From Dryocosmus kuriphilus (lineage: Eukaryota > Arthropoda > Insecta > Hymenoptera > Cynipidae), in the NCBI GenBank assembly GCA_038277395.1, contig CM076193.1:118326133-118390132 (forward strand): DNA of 64,000 nt, read 5' to 3'. This document shows positions 12,136-23,682 of the stretch, piece after piece. The translations under genes were made by a program, and so were the position numbers. The notes under the pieces are model-generated. The model did not search any database. It saw only the letters and a list, made by a program, of their open reading frames with translations, and was not told the origin of the DNA. Position 1 is the first letter of the stretch. The number at the start of each line of letters is the position of its first letter.

Positions 12136-13852
12136 GTGAGTGTCGCTTCGATAACCACAAATGAGGATAAGTGTCTAATAACCAATTTAATTAACTAATT
12201 ATTGCTCGTTTGTAATTTGATACTCGGTAGGTAGCTTAATCCTTGCTTTTGGTTACGCAGTATAATTGTGTAATATTCGTTAATGACAACGCGCAAATTT
12301 CAAAATTAATTATCCTTGATTTTACCTAATTAACCTTACGGACACGGCAGGATCATTATCACGTTAATGATACATTTTCTTTCAGGTCTCATTAAAATCT
12401 TTAAATTCTTCATAACATTTTTTTTAAAAAACTTAATTTAAGACTTTTCTCTTGCGCAAATGTCAGCAAAAATAAAGAGATGACTGTAAAAATTCATTAG
12501 AAGTCATGTCTCGAAAAAAAGTCTGTTCATCGGCAATGAAAGGGCTCACTTTCTCGGTCACAGATTTTAATTGAATACCTGAGTGCTATCTGAAAACGAA
12601 TTTTATCGATGACCGACAAATTGGACTTTTTCAATACTCGGGTATTCACAATTAATTACTATGTGCATCATAAATAGACAGACAACTTCAATATTAAATC
12701 AGAATTATATTTACGACTACCATTGATGTTTTTAATATTATTTCGCAATTTTTCATTTTCAATTTATTTGGAGTTCGGGACAGACGTATTACAAGGCATT
12801 TTGCGTACTTTTACATAATAATTTCTAAACGAAGTCGTCTAAAATTTTGAAGCTTATACAATTGTGCTTTGATATTAGTACCTTATTGATGTATTCTTAG
12901 AAAAAATTTATCAGTAAAATATAATATGGAAAATGGCTGAAGCATAAAATTCTTATTAGAGTCGTTCTTATTTATACTTGGTGGAATTTTTAAAATAATT
13001 TACTTTCTCTCAACTGACAGTTTTGTTCGATCATCCCAAAAAAATGATTTCCTTCTTTGAGACAAATCGGTTAATATTAACCTATAATCTGTACATCAAA
13101 GGCCATGAAGTTTACCACTGATTTAAAATAGGAAACAGGTAACTTTTTGTTCACCTACAATTTAAACACGGCGATATGACATAATATTCTGTGTTTTAGC
13201 TTTTCTTCAGAATTCGTCCAAGAATAAGTATAAATTATGATTTAGAATTTTTTTATTAAATTTAAAGCTGAATTATTTTAAAACAGACCTATCTGTATAA
13301 AGTTGCTTGCTTTCTATGGTCTTGCAGACACATTAAAAATAACGAAAAACGTTGTTTTTTCTTTAAATATCTCAAATATTCAATATAAAAAAGTAATACA
13401 AAGGTTAAAAAGTTATCTTAAATTAATACAACAAAATGTTGTTATAACTACCTGTTAATTACAATAGTCAACTGATGTCGATAATAAATTAAGTATCAAA
13501 AATGTTTAACAAAAACCATGTTGTTCAGTTTGTAATAAAAGAAATTGAAGCCTCAAAAAAAATTGGGGAGACTTCAATATTATACAAAAAATTACATCAC
13601 AAGGACGACGGAAACAAATCACATTGAACCACAGATGAGATAAAACGCGTTAAAGTTCAATAAATTTAAATACCTAAGAGTTTAAAAAAATTTTATTAAA
13701 AATATATCAAATGTACATGTACTAATTTATTGCATGATACACTGGTAAATTTGATTTATATTCACTACTTCAGTCTTTAAATTTATTGAAATTTTACTAA
13801 ACTAGTATAAAAAAATAAGTATAAGTATTTATCTAAGTATTTCATAAGTATA
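12136..13852. other. Intron sequence of the sidestep-like gene
   Basis: AT-rich intron with the consensus donor GTGAGT at its left edge. I see no ORF, RNA or repeat boundary in this first 1.7 kb. Confidence 0.6.
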
Positions 13853-13865
13853 ATTCTCTCTAGAT

Positions 13866-14149
13866 TGTATACTAGTTTATACTCTCTCCCTGTTACGGGT
13901 TTTGAGAGTCTTCCAAAACAATTACAAACAAATTTACAACCTCCTAGTCTCTCAAAATCGCTCAGTTCCCTGAAAGATCACTGGACTCTTTATGAGGGGA
14001 TCTACAAGTTTAACGTGGTGTGTTTGAACTATTAGAAAGTCTCAATAGAAGTACGCAGAAAATTCCGTTTGTACTCCGGGTCAGGAATGGAACCCCTGGC
14101 CTCTTGCTTGGAAGGCCGGCGGACTACCACCTGAGCCAGCGAAGCTCTT
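13866..14149 (-). mobile_element. tRNA-derived SINE with 13-bp target duplication
   Basis: ATTCTCTCTAGAT is duplicated at 13853-13865 and 14150-14162, bounding a 284-bp insertion. On the minus strand it starts with a tRNA-like head (A-box-like TGGCTCAGGTGGTAG, B-box-like GGTTCCATTCC). It ends in a tail containing CCCGTAACAGGGAGAGAGTA. This tail is nearly identical to the 3' end of the ORF1-only LINEs at 14.6, 23.1 and 36.4 kb, so the SINE probably uses the same reverse transcriptase. It lies in the intron, antisense to the gene. Confidence 0.85.
14072..14147 (-). tRNA. tRNA-like SINE head (pseudo-tRNA)
   Basis: The minus strand reads as a tRNA-like sequence with D-arm/A-box, an anticodon region CCTTCCAAGC like that of tRNA-Gly (TCC), and a T-arm/B-box. 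The acceptor stem does not close convincingly and the sequence continues straight into the SINE body. It is therefore an internal Pol III promoter, not a functional tRNA gene. Confidence 0.6.
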
Positions 14150-14204
14150 ATTCTCTCTAGATAAAAATTTAATATTATTAAAATCAAAACCGAACCAATG
14201 GTAA

Positions 14205-14549
14205 GAACTTCAAAAGTGTTCTAAAAAACCAGTGTTTAAGTTTCCAATTTCGCAATCCCTTTTACGTTCAGAAATTCTTGTTTCTAGTCTCCTGACAGTT
14301 TCACCTACTTCAACATTCTTGAAACCTTTACATTTAATTAAATAAACAACTCCAAATAAATTTTCAATATTTTCGAAATATTTTTTCTGAAAAATAATAT
14401 TATCTAAACTGCCACTATTTTTTAAGCAAACATTGATGTCAAATTTTTTCAAATAATTCCTTAATTAATCTTTCCGAAGAACCTTAGATATAAGGTAAAG
14501 TGACCTTTTTTGTTCCTTTTATATATAAGTTTCTAACCATTTTATTTTT
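14205..14549 (-). pseudogene. Penelope-like element fragment: GIY-YIG endonuclease end
   Basis: Minus-strand translation (best frame 14210-14452) gives GVVYLIKCKGFKNVEVGETV followed by RRLETRISERKRD and LEHF. This is the GIY-YIG endonuclease of Penelope-like retroelements (consensus GVVY.I.C......IGET.R.L..R..EH). The GET/R core is present but the hallmark tyrosine before the GE pair is replaced (VEVGE). The matching RT part lies at 16573-16995, on the other side of an ORF1-only LINE. The two are halves of one dead PLE. Confidence 0.8.
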
Positions 14550-14564
14550 TTATTATTATTAGTT

Positions 14565-16557
14565 CTGTTCTGTTTCTGTTTATTTATTTATACTCCCTCC
14601 CTTTTACAGTTTGAAGTCTTTACATAACCATCACATCTTTACATCCAGCTTAGATTTTACAAATACTTATTTCTACCTTATCCTATATGTACATAACTTC
14701 TTAATCTCTAATCTAAATCTACGCACTGCCGCTTAAGACCTTGGGCTTACGTTTCCTCTCGCCATTTCCATTCAATTGATGGTACATTAATCCTCGACTC
14801 TACTGACTTTTCTTTTGCCTTTATACGAATCATTTTGGCTCTTCTCTAGCCTGCATGACTAGCTCTTTCTCTCAGCCTTTCCAATTTCTTCATCAATCCC
14901 TAGCAAATTCCAAAAAACTACTTTAATCCCTTTGTCGCACTCTCTTCCCTTCTCCCAACATTCTCCCTCTTATCTCGTTCGCAAACCGCAGCGCTTCTAA
15001 TCTGTTCTTAGTCACCTCTGCTCCCCTTCGACCTTGAGACCGCTCATCTAATGTCAAGTCCTCTCTCTCATCGTCCCATATCCACACCGACTCATTCACC
15101 CACAACATATCTGTTCCAAACCAAACTCTATTCCCTTTTCTCCTCTCCTCCCAAGCCCTCTCTCCTATTAACCATCTTTTCGTTCTCTCCCTCCATGTCA
15201 CATCTTCACCAATTCTTTCTTTTCTTCCCCTAAGCACCTTCTTTTTCCTCATTACCTCTCTCCTCTCCACTTCACCTCCCAGTTTGACTACGTGCATCCT
15301 CGCTTTTCTTCCTGTCTTGTTGCCCGTCCCCTTTATCTCCTGCACCCTGACATTTTCCCCTATATCCTTCAAAAGTTTCTCTACCTCCTTCTTTCCCGTT
15401 TCGCTTTCTACTTGCAACCCTTTTATAAAGACATTTCTCCTTTTCTTTTCCCTTTCAAACCCCTCCATTTTCCTTTCTAACCCACGCACTCTACTTTTCA
15501 TTCTCTCATTCTCCTCTCTCAAGTTCATATCTCCCACTTCCTCGTCCCCTCTACCTACTTCCTCACGATTATCTAGTCGTTCAGCTCTGCATTCTAAGTT
15601 ACTTACCCTCTCTTCTACCTGCCTTATTACCTTTCTTCCCTCTTCCTGCTTTTTTCTCTGTCCCTCTTCCCTCCTCCATCCTCTCTAACTTTTGCCACAC
15701 TTTTTCTTTCTCTTTCTTCCAGCACTTTTCCATTTCTCCCATTTTTCTTTTATCTTTATGACTGTCCCCTCGGTTCCCCTCCTATATTGTCTCTTCCGCT
15801 AACCCTCTACTCACTACTTTCTCTAACTCTCGGAACATATGTTCCATTGTGTCTTTTGTCTTATCTAATGCCTCATCCATGGCCTTATTTGACTCTAACA
15901 CCTTATCAATTGACTTACCAAACTCTAACCTCTCTGCGTCGCCCCCACTAGCCCCACCTGCCCGGCTCGTCACTTCATTCATTGCACACTGGGTCTCAGT
16001 CTCTAATTCCCTTCTTCGGGCACGTATTGCCCTCTAGCGCTCTGTTGCCTTAGTCTCCTCGTAATCGGCCTGTTACCCAATGGCCTGCTAATCTACCTTA
16101 CCCACTGGTTTCCCGCGCCACTTATTGACCTCTCGCTCCGCTCCCCACGCTCCCCTCACCTGTCCTTTATCCTCCGCACTATTTCCACACAAAAAGACAG
16201 TAGTCATTAACAATAATCAAACCTTACCTCACCATCCATCTCCCCAGTCTTGTACAACTTCACTACCCTACTCTCTGTCCACCACACTACTAACTAACGT
16301 AACTAACTAACTTCAAACCTAATCTCACTCTTCAGCATGCACCATTTTTTCTCACTTTTTCCTTTCTTCCACCTTTCGCGACCCTTCCACTCATTCCTCC
16401 CACATACTCGATGCCATAAATCTACTCACAACCTTTTTTTTCACCCCACACAACACTTATATTCACCTCCAAAGCCAAAACGATCGCTCAAATTCCTACA
16501 CCCGTCCCATCAATATCCGCAAAATTAAAAAAAAACAGAGCGCCGGAAACGGAAGCC
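14565..16557 (-). mobile_element. ORF1-only (half) LINE, copy A
   Basis: A 15-bp target duplication (TTATTATTATTAGTT at 14550-14564 and 16558-16572) bounds a 1,993-bp element. On the minus strand it begins GGCTTCCGTTTCCGGCGCTC and ends in a TATAAATAAATAAA-type tail. It contains one ORF1-like region and no reverse-transcriptase ORF. Copies B (23147-25132) and C (36355-38252) have the same two ends and orientation. It is inserted in a PLE. Confidence 0.9.
14923..15982 (-). pseudogene. LINE ORF1-like protein, broken (copy A)
   Basis: The N-terminal part (15782-15982, MNEVTSRAGGASGGDAERLE) and C-terminal part (14923-15537, 204 codons) are separated by frame breaks. The C-terminal part has a long Glu/Arg/Lys-rich stretch expected to form a coiled coil (NLREENERMKSRVRGLERKM). 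It is followed by RRNVFIKGL, the start of an RRM-like nucleic-acid-binding domain, and then a basic C-terminal region. This order is that of L1-type ORF1 proteins, which form trimers and bind the element RNA. The family assignment is by architecture, so moderately sure. Confidence 0.7.
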
Positions 16558-16572
16558 TTATTATTATTAGTT

Positions 16573-16995
16573 AAACTATTATAAATTTCGCGAATTCGTT
16601 CTTTTATAACACTTTCTATTAAAGGAAGTGGATAATTATTTTGTTAAAGAGTTACTTTTACGCTGTCAAAGATTTCGTTTCGAAATTTAACATCGCTTAC
16701 TTTTATGCACCTATCAATATCAATCCTTTTATTAAACCAGTCTTATGACAGGATATGTGGTGAGAATCCAAGTCTAAGTATCGGTCAGAGAAGGTGAATT
16801 GGATAGAATCCTCACTACTGCTAAAAAAGTTAACCATGTCAATATCAGTCAGAACAATTGTAAAAATATCGCCCACATATCGTTTATATAAGATAGGATT
16901 AAAACTTAATTTATCTAATGCTCTCCTATCTACATCTTCCAAAACTTATGTGTCCCCAAAGAATACCCCATAAGTGACAAATTTGAATTTTACTT
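16573..16995 (-). pseudogene. Penelope-like element fragment: reverse transcriptase
   Basis: The minus frame at 16703-16942 reads LEDVDRRALDKLSFNPILYK then RYVGDIFTIV and SIQFTFSD. This matches the PLE RT catalytic block, normally RYVDDIF, so here one catalytic aspartate is replaced by glycine (YVGD). Just upstream an in-frame stop precedes VLEDVD. The fragment continues toward SVIKERIREIYNS, where copy A of the LINE inserted, and is cut on its N-terminal side by the fold-back element at about 17005. Confidence 0.85.
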
Positions 16996-17004
16996 AATAT
17001 TGAG

Positions 17005-20000
17005 ATTTATAAACGCTTTTTGAAATTTTTGTTTTCATTAATCATCATTAATGGCTAATCTATTATAAAAACACCCAGTCACTTTTAAACTATTTTTGAA
17101 ATATTTAAACAATGTTATTTTCTTTAAAGGTTGAAAACATGATTTTTTCAACTAAGTCGCGAAATGAATGTATGGTTTGGACGTTATGAGTTCTTAAATC
17201 AATGATAACAGTAAAACAATTCGTTTAAATAATTTCACAGTTATTTAGGTAATATCATTTGTTTAAGTGTATAATTTGCCTAGAAACAGCGGGATAAACA
17301 TTCTATATTACCAAATTTTCGATCGACTTAAATATTTTTTTAACCTTTTTTTCCTAAAAACACTCTTAGATATTTACAAGATTGAAAAATTTAAACAATT
17401 TTAGTTTGTTTCTACATTTGATTTTTGCAATTTTCCGAGAATTTGAATTATTTATAGGTAATAATTCATTTTTTAATATTATTTTTAAATGTTTGAGAAA
17501 TTTAAATTGTTTGCACAATTTATTTTTTTAAGCTTGTATTCAGAATTCATTTTATTCTTTCTTCCTGCACCAATTTTCACTGAAAACAGTTTTCACTTAC
17601 AGGCTTCTTTCTAATTCTGTTTTTAAGATGCCTTCCGAGTATTTTAAGCCTATAGTGCAAAATAAATTGGTAGCGGCCTTTTGGAAAAGCCAATACAACA
17701 AAATTTACTATTTCTCGATATATTATAAAAAATGCGTAAGCCTGTCCAGGACAAAAATCGAGCGGGTTGAAATCATGCGCTAAGCCTGCGCAAATGGATT
17801 TTTTATTACTAATCGCTCTAAGACGTTCAAAACTGGTTTCAATAGACTCCAAGATGAATAATTAGGTCAATGCATTGGGAAATATTGATCTTAAGTACCC
17901 CCAATCCACCCTTGCACGAAATATTGAGTCCTATTCGTTCTAATAGATTGTGCAAATTTTAGATGGTTCTAACCTGCTCCTTTTGACTCTCTAGACAACA
18001 TAAAAAAAAAAGCATTGTAGATAAGGAAAACTCTCTGTGCAAAGAAAAACCATTATGTTGTTTTTAGCACGGAGTTTTCCTTATCTACAATGTTTTTAAT
18101 TTGCTGATATGTTGTCTGGGGAGTCAGAAGAAGCATTTCAGGGCCATTTGAAAGTGGAACACGTTATTAGAGCAATTTTGACAAAAAATTTTCATTAAAG
18201 GTGGTTGGTCTTTTTACGTAGGGAGTTTTCATTATCTATAATGTTTTTAATTTTTTGATATGCTTTCTGGGGATTCTAAAGGAGCATTTTGGAGTCATTT
18301 AAAAGCGAAACAGTTTATTAGGTCAATTTTAACAATTTTTTTTTCATTAAGGGTCGTTCGCTTTTTTTTCGCAGAGAGTTTTCCTCATCTACGATGTTTT
18401 TAATTTCTTTATACGTTGTCTTGGAATTCAAGAGGAGCATTCTAGGGTCATTTAAAAGGCTTAAATATTTATTTTGTTACACCTTATTAAGGCAATTTTG
18501 ACCATTTTTCTTTATTAAGGGTGGTTTGTCTTTTTTCCATATAGAGTTTTCCTTATCTACGAAGTTTTTAATTTTTTAATGTGTTCTCTGGGGAATCAGA
18601 AGGAGCATTTTAGGGCTATTTAAAAATGAGACACTTTATTAGAACAATTTTCACAAGTTTTTTTCTTTAAGGAGGGTTGATTTTTTTGCGCAGGGAGTTT
18701 TCTCTATCTACAATGCTTTTAACTTTCTGATATGCTATCTGGGGAGTCAAAAGGAGCATTTTAGGGCCATTGAAAGTTGGAACTTTTTATTAGGGGAATT
18801 TTGGCAAATATTTTCTCATTAAGGGTCGTTGGTTTTTTTGCGCAGGGAGTTTTTCTTATCTGCAATGTTTTTAGTTTGTTGATATGTTGTCTGGCAAGTC
18901 AGAAGAAGCATTTTAGGATCGTTTGAAAGCGGAACACTTTATTAGGTCCATTTTGGCAAATTTTTTTCATTAAAGGTGGTTGATTTTTTTATATAGGCAG
19001 TTTTCCTTATCTGCAATGTTTTTAGTTTTTTGATATGCTGTCTGGAGAATCTACAGGAACATTTTAATTCATTTAAAAGTGAGATAGTTTCTTAGGGCAA
19101 TTTTAACTATTTCTTTTTCATTAAGAGTCACTGTTTTTTTTTTTTTGCGCAGGAATTTTCCACATGCAATGTTTTTAATTTTTTGATATGTTGTCTTGGA
19201 AGTCAAAAGAAACATTCTAGGGTCATTCAAAAGACTTATATGTTTAATTTATTACATTTTATTAGGGCAAATTTGACACATTTTTTTTATTATGGGTGGT
19301 TGGTCTTTTTTTCGAATGGAGTTTTTCTGATCTACAATGTTTTTAATTTTCTAATATGTTGTCTGGTTAATCAGAAGGAGCATTTTAGGGATATTTAAAA
19401 GCGAGACACTTTATTAGACCAATTTTGATCAATTTTTTTCATTAAGGGTCGTTGGTTTTTTTTTGCGCATGGAGTTTTCCTTATCTACAATTTTTTTAAC
19501 TTTTTGATATTTTATTTAGGGAGTCAAAAGGAGCATTTTACCATTTAAAAGTTGCCCAATCTATTAGGACGAATATGACTCCATATTTCGTGTAAGGGAG
19601 GCTGAAAATCCTTGGGGGTAGTTAGGGTCAATAGTTCCTATTGCGTTGACCTAATAATTCACCCTGGAGTCTATTGAAACCAGTCTTGAAAATTTTAGAG
19701 CGTTTAATAATAAAAAAATTAATTTGCGCAGACTTTGCACGGACAGCACAGAATCTCAATCCGCTCAAAGATCGGTCGTTCGAGCTGTAGTCACGATTCT
19801 ATTTTTTGTTAATGCATGGGAACTAGAGACAAAAGATTGAGCGACGCTCGACCGACCGATTTTCGTTCTGGACAGGCTTCCACATTTTTTGTGATAATTC
19901 GAGAATCAGTGAATTTTTTTATATTTTTTTCTTCTCTTTTAGAAACTGAGATTTCAAACTTTAATTTAGCGAAGTTTCAATTTTTTCTATCACTTCCCTA

Positions 20001-20400
20001 AAGCATGCAGAGAGTGAATATTGAGAATCGAAAATTGTCAGAAACGGAAAATAGGTCGGTATTTCTTAAACGTTATTTTGGTCTCTGTTTATCGAAAATA
20101 CTTTGGATTAGTCTCAATCGACAGGGAATTATATAAGCTGTCCAACGGTTTTTGAAAAATCTTTTCAACTTAATTTTTCATGGAGTTAGCTACTTTATAA
20201 GACAAGCCTTATTTTAATATAATTTTCGTAAGTTGACTCATAGTTATTGTGAGCGACAGCGTATATGAAAAAACGAAATGTTTTAAAAAACTAAAATTGC
20301 TGAAACAATCAAAAATTCGTTAGAAAATTACTGGGTGTTTTTAAATGATCGACTAATGAATATTTATGAAGAACAAAATTTCAAAAAGCCATAATAAACC
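17005..20400. mobile_element. Fold-back element with internal tandem repeats
   Basis: The outer ends are inverted: 17016-17080 matches the reverse complement of 20330-20390 (AAATTTCAAAAAGC and ACTGGGTGTTTTT blocks). Closer in, 17690-17955 matches the reverse complement of 19555-19890 (for example GTCTATTGAAACCAGT and CTGGACAGGCTT). The centre is an array of ~152-bp repeats. No transposase frame is present, so it is non-autonomous. It inserted into, or truncated, the PLE at 16995. Confidence 0.8.
18060..19560 (+). repeat. ~152-bp tandem array, about ten units
   Basis: A unit starting near GGAGTTTTCCTTATCTACAA and running through a 'gatatgttgtctggggagtca' block to a run of Ts recurs near 18070, 18219, 18371, 18541, 18691, 18842, 18996, 19148, 19315 and 19467. 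Spacings are mostly 149-154, with two near 168. An extra inverted partial unit at 18005-18045 forms a hairpin with the first unit. Confidence 0.9.
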
Positions 20401-20994
20401 TTATTATTTCATTAAATTCAAATTGTAACGTTTCATCCTGTTTAAATCTTAAGTTAACAGAAAGCTGCCTTTTTGCCATGTTAAATCAATGGGAAACTTC
20501 ACTGTCTTTTAGACAGGGATTAATATTAAGTACTATATGTACAATCATTTTCAAAATGTATCCAACATTTATAATGATCTATAAAATGGAGGAAAATAGG
20601 CCCAATGTTAATTGCTGCAAATTTTAAATTAGAAATTTAGGGATCCTGACTTTTAGAAAAAATTCGTTTGGGTTGAAATTGTTTATTTAATCAATTTTAT
20701 ACACGGCTTTTTGTGTTTTAGCCGAGATTTTACCTTTAATTTCAGGTAAAAACTGCAATTTGTATCCAATCTTAATGATCGAGAGCTGATTTTATTCCCT
20801 GAAAGATTCTTCAAAATATTGTTTACTTGGATTTTATTAAAAGTATTCTTTTAGAAATCATACAGTTATTATTCTTCAAAACCAATTTTTCATAAATAAT
20901 TCTGATTTTAATAAAATCCAGCTAAGCAGAATTGTAAAGAATCTGTCAGGGAATAAAATTAGACTTTGATCTTTAAAACTGGATAATAATTGCA
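20401..20994. other. Intron sequence, nothing recognised
   Basis: AT-rich intron. A short inverted pair is visible (TTTCCCTGAAAGATTCTT near 20795 against AAGAATCTGTCAGGGAA near 20936, with complementary flanks), giving a weak ~150-bp palindrome. Confidence 0.35.
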
Positions 20995-21007
20995 TCTTTT
21001 ACTTAAA

Positions 21008-21341
21008 TAAAAAAAAATTTTTTTTTAATAGTATGGTCTCTGAGCCTCGAAAGACATAATATAACCGCACAACCGGCTTTTCGTTAACAGCGCATTGCCT
21101 AAGTTGTGTTTCTAGAACAGAGTATATCTTCAGGGTGGGGTGTTCAGTCCCACGCCGTCCCAAGATCATCGTGGCGATCCGAGTGCAGGCCTTACCGGTA
21201 ATAACACGGGAGCGCATCTCTTCTCGAGCCACGATTGAGCACGGCTGGCCTTTCGTGTTCGAAGTGCGGAGAGCGGGACTCGAACCCGGGACTTTCCGGG
21301 TGAGAGTCGGGCGCTCTGCCGACTGAGCCATGCACGTGCAC
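21008..21341 (-). mobile_element. tRNA-derived SINE with 13-bp target duplication
   Basis: TCTTTTACTTAAA occurs at 20995-21007 and 21342-21354. The 334-bp insert on the minus strand starts with a tRNA-like head (GGCTCAGTCGGCAGAGC as A box, GGTTCGAGTCC as B box) and an anticodon region ACTCTCACCC like tRNA-Glu (CTC). It ends in an A-rich tail at 21008-21025. The tail is unlike the 13.9 kb SINE, so this is a different family. The 110-codon frame on this strand is not a gene. Confidence 0.9.
21267..21335 (-). tRNA. tRNA-like SINE head (pseudo-tRNA)
   Basis: The minus strand has well-conserved A and B boxes and a Glu(CTC)-like anticodon loop, but it is fused to a SINE body bounded by target duplications. 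It should be read as the SINE's Pol III promoter rather than a tRNA gene. Confidence 0.6.
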
Positions 21342-21677
21342 TCTTTTACTTAAAATTGAAGCTAAAACAAAAAATCCATAACACCTTTGCTAAATAAAGA
21401 ATTTGAACCTAAACAATTTTTTTCTAAAACATGCTTCGATTTCTCCTTCAAAACTGTAAGCTATCAACATGGGGTCCATTTTCGTTTATTTTTTAAATCA
21501 TTTTTAAAATTGCTCAATTTCGACGTGGACTCTACGTAGTAGTAAACGTCCTTAACCGATTTGGCGCAAAATTAAAGTTGAAAAATAAGGTCCACCCTAA
21601 GGCTCAACTTTTTATCAATCAGCCTTATAACTTTCAATTTTCGTGAACAATGAAATGAAATTAACTAATGTTCGCAG

Positions 21678-21887
21678 GTAAACCAGCGCCCATAGTGACG
21701 TGGTATCGTAATGACAATTTCGTAAACAACAAAACTGTCACAGTGCACAGCCGTGACGGAGTGATACGCAGTGACATCGAGATAAAAAATTTGGGACGTG
21801 CTGATGTGCGTTCAGAACTGACCTGTAACGCAACGAATAACAATAGGTCGCTGCCTCTATCCTCCACTGTTCGCCTGGATATGAATT
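21678..21887 (+). CDS. Sidestep-like Ig-domain exon (second half of the domain)
   Basis: The acceptor TTCGCAG ends at 21677. The 210-base exon has 2 leading and 1 trailing base and is followed by the donor GTAAGT at 21888. It encodes GKPAPIVTWYRND, then SDIEIKNLGRADVRSELTCN and ATNNN, ending VRLDMN. This contains the Ig tryptophan (VTWYR), the D-x-x-S-x-x-x-C replacement of the usual D.G.Y.C motif, and the second disulfide Cys (LTCNA). Joined to 12025-12135 the phases fit (1-1), giving a complete Ig domain. L.R.DL.S.L.C.A.NNN followed by a V.LDMN end is typical of sidestep-family proteins. The following exon should begin with two bases completing a codon that starts with T. I did not find it in the window. 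Confidence 0.9.
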
Positions 21888-23132
21888 GTAAGTATTCATA
21901 CAGGCATTTCATACTACATACCGGTCAGAATATTAAATTACAAAATTATACATGGTCATGTATAGCGCGCTTATCGAACTGAGAGTGAGATTGATTTCCA
22001 CAGTTGAAATTTATCTCATGACTAGTGTAGCCTACACGCGTGTATTATTTGCCGCTTTGCCAAACAAACGAACGCCAGCTGGTATGATTCATTTGGAAGT
22101 GAATTCATCAATTTCAATCGAACAGTTTCTGCATTCCTCAAATTCTCCCTCGTCTTTTCATATTGATCTGGTCAATTTTTAATCATTGTAAAAAATGTAT
22201 CGATCAGTGATTGCTCGCGTGTTCTTTATTATCGGAAATTGGAAAATGCGATCAAAATTTCCACCAATTTTTAACTTAATTAACCAATATTTATGGCTTC
22301 CACATACTCCTGAAATGTGTTACATATTTTTAATTGGGAAAATTAAGATAGAAGCTTCAAAATAAAATTTTAATCGCATTTAACAGAGTTTAGAGTAAGT
22401 TTTTAGATACTTATTGTAAAATTTCTTTGAAGGAAAATTTCAAAGAAGAAAACGAACCCGTAAATATTGCCTAAATAGCCAAGAATTTGTATATATCCTA
22501 ATAAATATGACACCTTAATAATTTTTTTTTCAAATTAACATGATCCCCCTCCCCCTCCTCGATTAATTTCATACTTCGTGCATGCCCATTTCCGCAACTT
22601 AAATTCAGCGTCAAGTTATTTGTATCAACGCATGGTTCCCAGGTATACCTCTTGCCCGGAAACGTTTTCCCTTCATATCCTGCCTTTTCACTCCAACAAC
22701 TCACGTTCTACCCTGCAATGAAAATCAAAGATCACATGGAAATTTTCCGAAAAATTAAACATTCATTGAAATACTCCCCAATGCTGCTTTGGGATTTCAC
22801 TTGATTTGCTCTCAATATTAAGTAGGTTAAACTTCATTTTTTTAATTTACAATTTTTCAGAATTTTAGAGAATTTTTGATCAACTTACAATATTTAGGAT
22901 TTATAGTATAAATAATGTAAGAATCACAACAACCTTTTACGTATTTAAAATTTAAGATTCAAGCCATCAAAGCACGAAACCAAAAACTTTGTAATTGAAA
23001 GTTTGAAATTTTATTTTTTGAAATAATTGAATTGAAAACCAACATTAAACAATTTGAAGTTAAAATTTTCATAGTCGAAAATTTTTAAATTGAGATATGA
23101 CAGTTCAAAATAAGAAGAAAATCTTTAATTTT
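21888..23132. other. Intron or downstream sequence, nothing recognised
   Basis: AT-rich DNA after a clear GTAAGT donor. The last 280 bases consist of degenerate words around TTGAAATTT. Open frames at 21952-22182 (+) and 22498-22704 (-) have no family match. Confidence 0.45.
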
Positions 23133-23493
23133 AATTATTAAGAAGTTCCTCGTTCGTTTATTTATACTCTCTCCCTTTTACGGGTTTACGAGTCATTACA
23201 TAACCATCACATCTTTACATCCAGCGCAGATCTTACAAATCCTTATTCCTATCTTATCCTATATGTACATAACTTGTTAATCTTTAATCTAAATCTACGC
23301 ATTGCCGCTCAAGACCTTGGGCTTCCGTTTCCTCTCGCCATTTCCATTCTATTGATGGTACATTAATCCTCGACTCTACTGACTTTTATTTTGCCTTCAT
23401 ACGAATCATTTTGGCTCTTCTCTACCCTGCATGACCTGCTCTTTCTCTGAGCCTTTCCAATTTCTTCATCCATCCCTAGCGCATTCCAAAAAA

Positions 23494-23634
23494 CTACTTT
23501 AATCCCTTTTTCGAACTCTCTTTCCCGTCTCCCAACATTCTTCCTCTTATCTCGTTCGCAAACTGCGGCGCTTCTACTCTGTTCTTAGTCACCTCTGCTC
23601 CCCTTCGACCTTGAGACCGCTCACCTATTTTCAA

Positions 23635-23682
<48 letters not shown>

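Noticed and set aside
14072..14147. Functional tRNA-Gly gene
   Set aside because: A and B boxes are present but the acceptor stem does not close and the sequence continues into a SINE with target duplications.
15051..16528. Ser/Leu/Pro-rich + strand ORFs over the LINE copies (also 23714-25129 and 36815-38023)
   Set aside because: They are antisense shadows of the charged coiled-coil ORF1 on the minus strand. The composition is explained by the complementary codons.
17990..19560. CRISPR-like direct repeats
   Set aside because: Units are ~152 bp contiguous tandem copies without short repeats and unique spacers, in a eukaryotic intron.
20999..21331. 110-codon minus ORF at the SINE
   Set aside because: It spans the tRNA-like head and body of a SINE with clear target duplications; not a protein gene.
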